The notes under the pieces: model-generated
Database searches by the model: none
The model's input: only the letters and a program-made list of their open reading frames with translations
What the model was told of the DNA's origin: nothing
Part shown: positions 1 through 8,299 of the stretch, piece by piece
Numbering within the stretch: the stretch's first letter is position 1
Layout: each line of letters opens with the position of its first letter
Assembly (NCBI RefSeq): GCF_038446955.1
Contig: NZ_CP151803.1
Span: forward strand, 6,076,001 to 6,140,000
DNA from: Pedobacter sp. FW305-3-2-15-E-R2A2
GTDB lineage: Bacteria; Bacteroidota; Bacteroidia; Sphingobacteriales; Sphingobacteriaceae
Reading direction: 5' to 3'
Length of the DNA stretch: 64,000 nt
Made by a program: the position numbers and the translations under genes

Positions 1-95
1 TCCCTTTGAAACTCTGACCTCGCTTCTTTCTGATTCCCTGCAAACCTATCCTCATTCCCCCAGCGTTTCGCCGATAGTAACTTTTCCCAATTCAT
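1..95 (-). CDS. dgt: Deoxyguanosinetriphosphate triphosphohydrolase (dGTPase), N-terminal fragment
   Basis: Only the first 31 codons lie in the window; the gene runs off the left edge on the minus strand. It opens at an ATG (95-93) and reads MNWEKLLSAKRWGNED, then a segment rich in Gln, Glu and Arg ending SEFQR. This is the typical N-terminus of bacterial dGTPases of the HD superfamily, which cleave dGTP to deoxyguanosine and triphosphate. The HD motif itself lies outside the window, so the call rests on N-terminal resemblance alone. The gene is divergent from the OmpA-like lipoprotein gene, with about 140 bp shared upstream. Confidence 0.72.
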   Translation of the reverse strand, partial: MNWEKLLSAKRWGNEDRFAGNQKEARSEFQR

Positions 96-238
96 ATAAT
101 GGCTTAAAATTTTTGGCCGCAATATACAAATCTCTTGTTTGCGGATCCAATAGAATGCAAAAAGCCACCGTAAGGGATTCGTGACGATCACCGCATTTCA
201 TTTTGACATTGTTATATTTACGCTCAATTTAATTTCCA

Positions 239-757
239 ATGACACACACAACGAAACTAGTTTTAGCACTATTGCTTACCGTGACCCTTTCCTGCAAAAC
301 AAAAAAAGCAGTGGTTACCACACCAACACCTGTAGAGAAAACAACTGATACAGAGCTGGATAAAATCAAAAAAGACTTACCACAGGATCAGGTAGAAAGA
401 ACAGAAGCGGGCATTAAGTTCACCTTTAGCTCAGAGATCTTATTCCCTACCAACTCTTCTATATTAAATCAGGAGTCTAAAAAGAGAATTACGGATGTTG
501 CTAAAGTCATCGGACAAAAAGACAAATCAAGAGCCATTCTTATTGAGGGGCATTCTGATAAAACCGGAGAGGCAAAATACAATCAATGGCTTTCTGAGAA
601 ACGTGCAGTTTCCGTTAAAACCTATCTGGTTAGCCTTGGAATCAATGCAGACAGAATTACAACTGCGGGTCTTGGCGACAGCAAACCGATCGATGACAAC
701 AAAACCAAAGAAGGCAGATTAAAAAACAGACGAGTGGAAATCACCCTGTTAAAATAA
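239..757 (+). CDS. OmpA-family lipoprotein
   Basis: A 172-residue envelope protein. It has a short hydrophobic leader (residues 6-18) ending in a lipobox-like TLS-Cys19, then a Thr/Pro/Lys linker, and from about residue 60 an OmpA C-terminal (peptidoglycan-binding) domain. Diagnostic features are IEGHSDKTG, the AVSVKTYLVSLGI segment, and the closing NRRVEI. Such proteins tether the outer membrane to peptidoglycan. It has no beta-barrel of its own. It is monocistronic, with a hairpin terminator right after the stop. The family call is firm; the physiological role is generic. Confidence 0.9.
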   Translation: MTHTTKLVLALLLTVTLSCKTKKAVVTTPTPVEKTTDTELDKIKKDLPQDQVERTEAGIKFTFSSEILFPTNSSILNQESKKRITDVAKVIGQKDKSRAILIEGHSDKTGEAKYNQWLSEKRAVSVKTYLVSLGINADRITTAGLGDSKPIDDNKTKEGRLKNRRVEITLLK

Positions 758-789
758 ATTAAAAGGAAAACTCATTACCGACTTTCCGG

Positions 790-827
790 AAAGGGCTGTT
801 TTTAGAAATAAAGACAGCCCTTTTTCT
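790..827 (+). terminator. Rho-independent terminator of the OmpA-like gene
   Basis: An AAAGGGCTGT arm pairs with ACAGCCCTTT and is followed by a T-rich run, 30 bp after the stop codon. Confidence 0.8.
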
Positions 828-880
828 ATACCCTTACTTTTAATTCCTGAATCCTTAAGTTTACAAGAATTAACAGTGGT

Positions 881-926
881 TTTTCAATTTTCAAACGTTT
901 TGTTAAAACATTTGGAAAATTGAAAA
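881..926. promoter_or_regulatory. Long near-palindromic operator upstream of the TetR gene
   Basis: An AT-rich inverted repeat of about 46 bp. The outer arms TTTTCAATTTTC (881-892) and GAAAATTGAAAA (915-926) are perfectly complementary, and the inner arms (AACGTTTT / AAAACATTT) pair imperfectly around GTTA. It covers a possible -33 TTTG (911-914) and lies just upstream of a TATAGTTT -7-like element (933-940) and the tetR start at 953. The size and position suit a TetR-family autoregulatory operator. Binding itself is inferred. Confidence 0.55.
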
Positions 927-952
927 TATGTTTATAGTTTTAAGGAAGGGAT

Positions 953-1555
953 ATGAGTAAAAAAGAACTGGTAAAGGAAAAGATAGGAAGATCAGCCATG
1001 CAGTGTTTTGCAAAGTTTGGTCTTGATAAAACTACCCTTGATGACATTGCCCAGGCCGTTGGCCTGAATAAAGCATCGTTATACTATTACTATAAGAATA
1101 AGGAAGACATATTTATCGAGGTGGCGCTCAAAGAAGGCGAAGATTTTATCAATTCCCTTCAGGAAACCACCTTGCTTAAAGAGGGAATAGAAAACAGGAC
1201 TGCATTTTATCTGGAGTCGAGGTTCAATTATTATAAAAACGTGCTCAATATGAACCGGGTGTCCGTAGATACCCTGAACAAGATTCTGCCTCGTTTTTTT
1301 GAATTGTACAATGCACTGATGAAAAGGGAGAAAATCTTCTTAACACAGCTGCTGGAAAAAGCGGCAAAGGAGGAAAACCTGATGATGACTGATCCGGAAA
1401 ATACGGCATCCGTGCTCATCAACCTTACAGATGCTTTAAAACATAGTGTAGAACAGCAGGCGATCCTGAAAGGGGAAACTGAAATTGATTACACACAAAG
1501 TCTTCAGGACATTAAATTTTTGGTGTCACTGATCTTTACAGGAATAAGAAAATAG
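953..1555 (+). CDS. TetR/AcrR family transcriptional regulator
   Basis: A 200-residue regulator. The N-terminal TetR DNA-binding domain is plain: a helix-turn-helix around residues 25-48 (TTLDDIAQAVGLNKASLYYYY, then KNKEDIF), followed by an all-helical ligand-binding domain. It is preceded by an AAGGAAGGG ribosome-binding-like stretch and by a 46-bp inverted repeat that probably serves as its operator. The TonB receptor, beta-helix lipoprotein and diheme cytochrome genes follow on the same strand, 87 bp further on, so it is the natural candidate to control them. The inducer is not evident from sequence. Confidence 0.9.
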   Translation: MSKKELVKEKIGRSAMQCFAKFGLDKTTLDDIAQAVGLNKASLYYYYKNKEDIFIEVALKEGEDFINSLQETTLLKEGIENRTAFYLESRFNYYKNVLNMNRVSVDTLNKILPRFFELYNALMKREKIFLTQLLEKAAKEENLMMTDPENTASVLINLTDALKHSVEQQAILKGETEIDYTQSLQDIKFLVSLIFTGIRK

Positions 1556-1642
1556 CGGTACTCTCGTAGTTTCATGACGGTTAAAGGGGTTTAAGCTATT
1601 TTATTATTTAAAATTTTGTTGCCAACCTAAACCAAACCAAAT

Positions 1643-4396
1643 ATGAACAAAGTCATGTTACTTAGCCTGATTCTTTATTTCTGTATGCCCGATTCCCTCA
1701 GGGCGCAAAATCTAATCAAAGGAAACATTAAGAACAACGCCACGCAGGAAGCTGCATACGCGGTCTCCGTAAAGGTAAAAAACGGGACAGAAGGCACTTA
1801 CTCTGATGACCGCGGCAGGTTTCAGTTGAAAACATCAAAGAAACTCCCGCTTACCCTGATCATTTCCTCCATCGGCTACGAATCTAAAGAAGTAGCGGTT
1901 CAAAGTTTTTCCGGCATCCTGGAAATCGGATTAGAACCCGCATCTGTACTTGGACAGGAAGTGGTCGTGTCTGCCAGCAGGACGGTACAAAAAAAGCTGG
2001 CCTCCCCCGTCACCATCGAACAGATCAGCAGTAAGGAGATCAGCAATTCGCCGCAGTTGAACTACATCGACATGATTCAGGGTTTAAAAGGCGTGGATGT
2101 GACGGTTTCCAGCATCGGTTTTACCAGTATCTCTACCAGGGGATTTAATACGAGTGGAAATACCAATTTCACGCAGATTGTAGACGGAATGGACAACCAG
2201 GCACCCGGGCTTAACTTCCCCCTCGGATCGGCCATCAGTTTAACACAACTTGATGTAGACAACATAGAAATGCTTTCCGGGGCCTCGTCGGCACTTTACG
2301 GCTCCAGAGGTTTGAATGGAACGATGATCATGTCTGGCAAAGATCCTTTTAAATATCAGGGTTTAAGCGTACTCGTCACTCAGGGGGCGAACCACCTGAA
2401 CAATAAGAACCACAATGATCCCGTAGCCCCTTCCGCTTATTACGACTGGACCATTCGTTACGCGAAACAGATCAATGAGAAATTCGCCTTTAAAATCAAT
2501 TCCCAATATACCCAGGCAAAAGACTGGGTGGCGAATGATGCCAGCAATAAAAACGGAACAGGAACCGCCCTTACTGATCCGAATTACAATGGAGCAAACT
2601 ATTATGGAGGCGCAACTTCTGTTGACATCTCGCCATTTCTACAGGCAGCACTCGCCGGAGATCCCGCACTGGCCCCAATTATCGATCCATTGCTCACTAA
2701 GTCGAATTATGTAGCAAGGACCGGTTACCCTGAATTTGGTTACCTGGACAATAAAGCAAGGCTCTTCAAAGTCAATGCAGAGCTCCGCTATAAGATCAAT
2801 CCAAAACTTGAAGCCCTGATCTCCGGAACTTATGGAACAGGAAATATTGTGTATACCAATGATACACGATACCAGCTGAAAGGCTTTAAAGTAGGTCAGT
2901 ACAGAATGGAACTTAAAAGCGACAAATGGTTTATCCGCGGTTATACCACTCAGGAGAATTCCGGACGGACCATCGTTGCCGGACCTACAGCACAGTACAT
3001 CAATGAGTCCTGGAAAACAAGTTATGACGGCAATACCGGAGGATGGTATCCGGAATATACTTACGGCCTGATCAATGCGCTGGCGGGAGGATCAGGACTA
3101 AACGAAGCACATTTAGCTGCCCGTGCATTTGCTGATCAGGGACGGGCAGAACTGGGAAGTCCTCTCTTTAACCGATTGAAGGACAGCATCACCAACACCC
3201 CTATTTCTGATGGAGGCACGCTCTTCCTCGACCGCAGTAAGTTATACAATGCAGAAGCGCAGTATAATTTTACCGATCTGGTGAAGTTCATGAGTGTCAT
3301 TGCAGGGGTAAACTGGCGACTGTACAGTCTGAACAGTAAAAACACGCTTTTTCCGGATAAGAACAAACCCATCAATGTAAAAGAATACAGTGCCTATATC
3401 CAGTTGGCGAAGAAAGTTGCAGACGATAAACTCAGCATCAGCACTTCCTTCCGCTATGATAAAAACACGTTGTTCTCCTCACCGAAAGTCACGTCGAGGG
3501 CTTCATTGGTTTTTGAAGCAGTAAAAGAAAACTTCATCAGGTTCTCTTATCAGAATGCTTATAGTTTCCCTTCTAATATCCAGGCTTTACAAAACACATT
3601 GAGCGGTTACAACAGCTTTTCTTCCGGCGGTTCTTCCCTCCTGCTCAATGACAATTATCAGTTTAACAAATTTCCACCTTATACCCTGGAAAGTGTGACC
3701 AAATATCAGCAGACAGGTGATGCCGGTGTGCTTCAGAAATTCCAGTACAATGACATCAAACCTCAGTCGGTCAATGCATTTGAACTCGGTTATGCCGCCC
3801 TGATCGGAAAACGGGTGATCTTCGATGTGCTGGGTTATTTCTCTACCTGGAAAAACTTTATTGGCTATGCAAATGTTGCCAATACACCAGGAACGAATGA
3901 TGTGACTGCCTTTAAAGACCATAGCACCTATATCCAATACAACATTGCCTTCAATGGCGGGCAAATGGTAAATACCTATGGCTATGCCGCCAGTGTCAGC
4001 GTAGACCTCGGCCATAATTTCCTGACCAAGGTCAATTACTTTTCAGACCATATCAGGAATAAAAATAATTCTCAGATCAATAACTTCAATACCCCGAGTT
4101 ACCACATCAATATGGAATTTGGAAACAGTGGTTTCGGTAAAAAACAAGAATGGTCATTCAGTACCAGCCTACGCTATAAACCGGGTTATTTCTATGTCGT
4201 TTCCGGTGGCCTTGCTGCTGGACAGGTACCAAGTTCAGCAGTGATCGATGCACAGATCAGCTACAAGCTCATCAAAGCACGCTCGGGAATCAGACTGGGT
4301 GCCACCAATATCACCAACCAATACTATACCACAGGGGTTGCCAATCCGAATATCGGGGCAGTCTACTATGTGACTTATGCTTACAATATCTTTTAA
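1643..4396 (+). CDS. TonB-dependent outer-membrane receptor
   Basis: A 917-residue receptor. A signal peptide ends near SLRAQ (residue 22). A CarboxypepD_reg-like beta-sandwich domain (about 25-105) is followed by a plug domain (about 115-235, with VVVSASRT and the SGASSALYGSRGLNG segment). The rest is a 22-strand-type barrel ending in an aromatic C-terminus (AYNIF) as expected for BAM substrates. No STN domain and no SusD partner are present, so it is not a SusC of the glycan type. It starts a run with the beta-helix lipoprotein (25 bp on) and the diheme cytochrome, suggesting that it brings in the substrate or cofactor those proteins handle. The substrate is unknown. Confidence 0.9.
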   Translation: MNKVMLLSLILYFCMPDSLRAQNLIKGNIKNNATQEAAYAVSVKVKNGTEGTYSDDRGRFQLKTSKKLPLTLIISSIGYESKEVAVQSFSGILEIGLEPASVLGQEVVVSASRTVQKKLASPVTIEQISSKEISNSPQLNYIDMIQGLKGVDVTVSSIGFTSISTRGFNTSGNTNFTQIVDGMDNQAPGLNFPLGSAISLTQLDVDNIEMLSGASSALYGSRGLNGTMIMSGKDPFKYQGLSVLVTQGANHLNNKNHNDPVAPSAYYDWTIRYAKQINEKFAFKINSQYTQAKDWVANDASNKNGTGTALTDPNYNGANYYGGATSVDISPFLQAALAGDPALAPIIDPLLTKSNYVARTGYPEFGYLDNKARLFKVNAELRYKINPKLEALISGTYGTGNIVYTNDTRYQLKGFKVGQYRMELKSDKWFIRGYTTQENSGRTIVAGPTAQYINESWKTSYDGNTGGWYPEYTYGLINALAGGSGLNEAHLAARAFADQGRAELGSPLFNRLKDSITNTPISDGGTLFLDRSKLYNAEAQYNFTDLVKFMSVIAGVNWRLYSLNSKNTLFPDKNKPINVKEYSAYIQLAKKVADDKLSISTSFRYDKNTLFSSPKVTSRASLVFEAVKENFIRFSYQNAYSFPSNIQALQNTLSGYNSFSSGGSSLLLNDNYQFNKFPPYTLESVTKYQQTGDAGVLQKFQYNDIKPQSVNAFELGYAALIGKRVIFDVLGYFSTWKNFIGYANVANTPGTNDVTAFKDHSTYIQYNIAFNGGQMVNTYGYAASVSVDLGHNFLTKVNYFSDHIRNKNNSQINNFNTPSYHINMEFGNSGFGKKQEWSFSTSLRYKPGYFYVVSGGLAAGQVPSSAVIDAQISYKLIKARSGIRLGATNITNQYYTTGVANPNIGAVYYVTYAYNIF

Positions 4397-4421
4397 TCAA
4401 ACCCACAAAAACTAACCAAAT

Positions 4422-5705
4422 ATGAAACATTCCATCACTACAACACTCCTCTTACTACTGATTACCGGTATTTTGGGCTCCTGTAACAGCAAATCAGATC
4501 AAAAAGATACTTACACCACTATCCTAAGTTTTAAACCCGGTGAAGAAGCTAAAATTGCGGAAGCCTTTCTCTCTTTAAAAGACAGCACGAGTATCCTGCT
4601 GAAAGCAGGGAACTATAAATTTGACAACCTCAGCATTGCCCAGGTCAACCATATCCTGATTCAGGGGGAAGGCCATGACAAGACCGTTCTTGATTTTTCC
4701 GGACAGACGCAGGGTGGCGAAGGCATCCGGGTAACTGATGTGAAAGGCTTTACCATTGATGCCATGACCATCCGGGACTCCAAAGGAGATTTGTTAAAGA
4801 TCAATAAAAGCAGCAACGTAACCGTAACCAATCTGCATGCGGTATGGAGCAAGGCTGATTCTACCAGTGGCGGTTATGCCATTTATCCGGTATTGTGCAA
4901 AAATGTGCTCATTGAAAACTGCTATACAGAGGGTTCTTCGGATGCCGGAATTTATGTTGGCCAGACCGACAGCGCCATTGTCAGGAAATGTAAAGCTGCT
5001 AAAAATGTGGCTGGCTGTGAAATTGAAAATACTTCCAATGCAGAGGTCTACGACAATGAGTTTTACAACAATACCGCAGGTTTCTTGATTTTTGACCTTC
5101 CCGATCTTTCAAAAAGAGGGGGTCATGTGAAGGTTTATAATAATAACATCCACGACAACAACTTTAGAAATTTCGCTAAAGCAGGTAGTTTCGGTACCAC
5201 CTGGGGTGTTGGAAATGCCTCGCCGGGAAGCGGGATCATCATCCTCGCAGCCTCAGACATTGAGATCTATAACAATAAAATTATCAACAACAACACTTCT
5301 TCCATCACCATTGCTTCCGGCTTTGCCGTAGATGAGAAAGCTGGCGAGAAGATCAATGCCAATTATTCGCCTATTCCGAAAAACATCAGGATTCACGACA
5401 ACACCATAGAGATGGGACCTGCTTTTCCTAAGCCTGCTTATGAACACCGGATCGGGCAATTGTTGGTGGCAACAGAAGCGCAGCTGAACAGACTGGATCC
5501 TGCCCGCAAAAACAAACGGATTCCATGGATCATGTATGATGGAATTACCAGCAATATCCTGACCAAAGGAACCGCAGCAAATCCGGATTCTATTTGTATC
5601 AAACAGCCCGGCGACAATGTCTTCGTGAATGCCGATTTCCTCAACATTTCAAAACCTGAAAACTGGAAACCCAATACAAATATTAGCCCATACCAATGCA
5701 AATAA
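4422..5705 (+). CDS. Parallel beta-helix repeat lipoprotein
   Basis: A 427-residue exported lipoprotein (leader ending GILGS-Cys21). From about residue 60 it shows right-handed parallel beta-helix spacing: repeated short strands with Asn-rich turns, e.g. VEIYNNKI-type, KVYNNNIHDNN and IRIHDNTIEM segments. It resembles the beta-helix family (TIGR03805, from memory) that is recurrently paired with a family of diheme cytochromes (TIGR03806, SO2930-type), and that partner follows here with overlapping ends. The function of the pair is, to my knowledge, not established. It could bind or cleave a polymer, as related folds do, but no catalytic residues can be assigned with confidence. Confidence 0.85.
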   Translation: MKHSITTTLLLLLITGILGSCNSKSDQKDTYTTILSFKPGEEAKIAEAFLSLKDSTSILLKAGNYKFDNLSIAQVNHILIQGEGHDKTVLDFSGQTQGGEGIRVTDVKGFTIDAMTIRDSKGDLLKINKSSNVTVTNLHAVWSKADSTSGGYAIYPVLCKNVLIENCYTEGSSDAGIYVGQTDSAIVRKCKAAKNVAGCEIENTSNAEVYDNEFYNNTAGFLIFDLPDLSKRGGHVKVYNNNIHDNNFRNFAKAGSFGTTWGVGNASPGSGIIILAASDIEIYNNKIINNNTSSITIASGFAVDEKAGEKINANYSPIPKNIRIHDNTIEMGPAFPKPAYEHRIGQLLVATEAQLNRLDPARKNKRIPWIMYDGITSNILTKGTAANPDSICIKQPGDNVFVNADFLNISKPENWKPNTNISPYQCK

Positions 5706-5707
5706 AG

Positions 5708-6778
5708 ATGCGTAAAACTTATCTTTTTAGCACCTTGCTCCTCTTTAGCACTACATTTTCGGTGTTGATGGAGCAGGGCTGCAAAAATAAAACCAAGCCT
5801 GTAAATCAAGGCGATTTTCAATTTAAAGAAAAGCTTTCTGATTATGGATTTTTCAAAGGAAAACTCAAAGACCTGAATCCTGCAGATGGGATTTTTAACT
5901 ATGAATTGAGTACCCCTTTGTTTACCGACTATGCCATTAAAGACCGGTTTATTGTTTTACCGGCTGGCAAGGCGATAAAATATACCGAAAATGGGGCTTT
6001 AGACTTTCCTGATTCCAGCATCATCATTAAAAATTTCGCATATACCAATGTCGAACATCAAAAAGTGATGATTGAAACCCGCTTGCTCGTAAAAGATCCA
6101 AAGGATAAAAAATGGAAAGTGATGAACTACCTCTGGAACAAGGAGCAAACGGAGGCCCTGAAACACATTACCGGGGCCAGGGTTCCGATTACCTTACTTG
6201 ATGAGGAAGGAAAAAAATATTTTACCAATTATCAGGTTCCCAATACCAACGACTGTAAAAGGTGTCACATCAAGGATGGGATCCTGACCCCGATCGGGCC
6301 TAAAGCAAGAAACCTCAACTTTACCCTTAGCGGACAAACGGTAAATCAATTGAGCCAATGGGCAGCCAAAGCCAGGATTACTGGATTGCCTGAGCTGAGC
6401 AAAGTGCATCAGCTCCCGGTCTGGACGGACAAAAAACACTATAGTCTGGAACAAAGGGCCAGGGCATATATGGATATAAATTGTGCACATTGTCATACTA
6501 AAGGTGGCGATGCCTACAATACCGGATTATTTTTAGATTATCAGGAAACAAACCCAGATCATTTGGGGATGAGAAAAGCACCGGTTTCTGCGGGTGGAGG
6601 CGCCGGAGGATTAGATTATGACATCGTTCCGGGGCTACCTGAACAATCCATACTCTTGTACAGAATGAACAGTACAGAACCGGGAACGGCCATGCCGGAA
6701 CTGGCACGAACCATTATTCATAAAGAGGGTGTGGAACTGATCAGAGAATGGATTAAAAGTTTACCAAAACAGAAATAG
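5708..6778 (+). CDS. Diheme c-type cytochrome, SO2930-like
   Basis: An exported protein of about 356 residues. Two heme-attachment motifs are visible: CKRCH about midway (residue ~183) and CAHCH (~259), consistent with covalent attachment of two hemes in the periplasm. The middle region (YELSTPLFTDYAIKDRF, LVKDPKDKKWKVMNYLWN) resembles the conserved family found next to beta-helix lipoproteins. The ATG at 5708 gives a proper signal peptide (MRKTYLF...). An in-frame ATG at 5696 overlaps the end of the upstream gene and is the alternative. The leader ends in MEQGC, a poor lipobox, so lipidation is uncertain. A strong hairpin follows the gene. Confidence 0.85.
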   Translation: MRKTYLFSTLLLFSTTFSVLMEQGCKNKTKPVNQGDFQFKEKLSDYGFFKGKLKDLNPADGIFNYELSTPLFTDYAIKDRFIVLPAGKAIKYTENGALDFPDSSIIIKNFAYTNVEHQKVMIETRLLVKDPKDKKWKVMNYLWNKEQTEALKHITGARVPITLLDEEGKKYFTNYQVPNTNDCKRCHIKDGILTPIGPKARNLNFTLSGQTVNQLSQWAAKARITGLPELSKVHQLPVWTDKKHYSLEQRARAYMDINCAHCHTKGGDAYNTGLFLDYQETNPDHLGMRKAPVSAGGGAGGLDYDIVPGLPEQSILLYRMNSTEPGTAMPELARTIIHKEGVELIREWIKSLPKQK

Positions 6779-6795
6779 CTTTCAGAAATAAGATC

Positions 6796-6850
6796 AGCAG
6801 GATTTATGAATATCATATTATTCTAATGCCAGATTCATAAATCCTGCTTT
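6796..6850. terminator. Hairpin terminator between convergent genes
   Basis: A perfect 16-bp stem (6796-6811 with 6833-6848, AGCAGGATTTATGAAT and its complement) encloses a 21-nt loop. It sits between the cytochrome gene and the convergent serine hydrolase gene and could stop both. Confidence 0.7.
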
Positions 6851-6872
6851 AAATTCAAGCCAAATCATCTGT

Positions 6873-7988
6873 TTAATTGCCAAGCAAAGTGCCTATATTT
6901 TTGTTAAAAACGATTCCCTTATCACAATTGGTAAAAAACACGTAACCATTTTTATTCGCTTTATTGATCTTGAACCCGGATTGAGCGTCTCCGTTATTTC
7001 CGCCATGTTCATATATTACCCCATAACTTACAGGTCGGATTGCAATTCCAAGCCCCCATGCCGTATCTCCATTGACCAGATAATGTGGCGTACTTTTATC
7101 GAGCTGTACCTGTTCTCTGAACAGCTCATCCCCACTCTTTTTTGACAGCCCCTTACCCCTCATCAGTGCAATCAAAAAGGTCGAATAATCTACGGCCTCT
7201 GTATGTAATCCTCCTGCAGGTTCAAACCAGGTGGAATCCTGCTCCGGAAAGGCAATTGGCCAGGGTTTGCCGGTCGGTTTTCCGCCGGCATGCCCTTTCA
7301 CCCTATGTTTTGTGATGTAGTCATTTCCACTAAACCAGGAGTTTTTGAGCTGAAGCGGCTTAGCTGCCTCTGATTGAAAATACGGATCCAGCGTCTGTAA
7401 AGTCAAGTGATTTAAATGCGCAATAACTCTGGCAAGATAAGAATACCCTTCACCTGAGTAGGCAAATTGCGTTCCCGGAGTAAACTTGATATATAATTCA
7501 CCGTATTTATAACGGTTTTCATCACGCTTATCGAAGTAACGCCAGTTTGGGAAGCCAGTGGTATGAGACAAGACCATTCGTGCCGTGATCAGCTTGTAGC
7601 ATTCATCTTTGGCAATATCCGGATAAGGCAAATACCTGTACAAAGGAGTATCCAGGTTCAGCACTTTCTGATCAACCAACTTCAATACGAAATAGCTGAA
7701 CAGGGGCTTTGACAAGGACGCCGCTTCAAAAAGGGAATTCGCATCCAGCTTTTTCTTAGTCACGATATCTGAAACTCCAAGGGAGCGGCGGTAAACCACT
7801 TTTCCATTGTTGATCAGCGCAAACGATAAACCAGGGAGCCCCAGAGAATCCATCTGTTTTTTAATAAATTCGTCTAATTGTTCTACACTCAGCTTACTTC
7901 CTTTGAGGGTTTGTAATTGCGCAGTGCTTTTAAAACTAAGGAACAGCAGGATGATCAATACACCTACAGGAAGGTTGATTTTACTCAT
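6873..7988 (-). CDS. Secreted serine hydrolase, beta-lactamase class C / PBP4* type
   Basis: A 371-residue protein with a signal peptide (about residues 1-23, ending KSTAQ). The class C beta-lactamase/esterase fold is shown by Ser91-Leu-Ser-Lys94 (SxxK), a Tyr-Ser-Gly (YxN-like) in FAYSGEGYSYL, and the HGG triad-like motif in YEHGGNNGD near the C-terminus. The family includes D,D-peptidases, esterases and D-aminopeptidases, and true beta-lactamase activity cannot be inferred from motifs. It appears monocistronic. The closely spaced flanking genes point the other way or are separated by terminators. Confidence 0.88.
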   Translation of the reverse strand: MSKINLPVGVLIILLFLSFKSTAQLQTLKGSKLSVEQLDEFIKKQMDSLGLPGLSFALINNGKVVYRRSLGVSDIVTKKKLDANSLFEAASLSKPLFSYFVLKLVDQKVLNLDTPLYRYLPYPDIAKDECYKLITARMVLSHTTGFPNWRYFDKRDENRYKYGELYIKFTPGTQFAYSGEGYSYLARVIAHLNHLTLQTLDPYFQSEAAKPLQLKNSWFSGNDYITKHRVKGHAGGKPTGKPWPIAFPEQDSTWFEPAGGLHTEAVDYSTFLIALMRGKGLSKKSGDELFREQVQLDKSTPHYLVNGDTAWGLGIAIRPVSYGVIYEHGGNNGDAQSGFKINKANKNGYVFFTNCDKGIVFNKNIGTLLGN

Positions 7989-8244
7989 ATTCAGAAATGG
8001 TTAAGGTCGTGCATGGTAAGCGTTACCTACATTAGAGCATACCGATGTATTAAAGTTACAGATCCGGATTGGTTATAAAAGACAAAAGCCACGACATCCA
8101 TCGGGGCTCCTGTATCAACTAAACCTAAACTATAAATACTAACCAAATATTTATGGCGCAAAACTAAGGTTGCATTGTAAAATTCAGGTTAAGTGTATAT
8201 GATTTATAAGGTTCAGAAAAAAATAGTTTTCTGAGGGTTTACAA
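7989..8244. other. Intergenic stretch without a recognisable gene
   Basis: Between the serine hydrolase start and the terminator of the dipeptidase gene. I found no open frame longer than a few codons with a plausible start, no convincing TTTG/TAnnTTTG promoter pair and no repeat. It presumably carries the serine hydrolase promoter. Confidence 0.5.
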
Positions 8245-8284
8245 AAGAAAAAATCAGGTATATGGCTTCGCTTTATACCTGATT
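8245..8284 (-). terminator. Terminator of the dipeptidase gene
   Basis: AATCAGGTATA (8252-8262) pairs with TATACCTGATT (8274-8284). On the minus strand the stem is followed by a TTTTTTCTTTT tract. Confidence 0.85.
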
Positions 8285-8299
8285 CATTAGGCCTTCCGG

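Noticed and set aside
3587-4015. 142-codon open frame antisense to the TonB receptor
   Set aside because: It lies wholly inside the strongly supported receptor gene; no family resemblance and no promoter seen.
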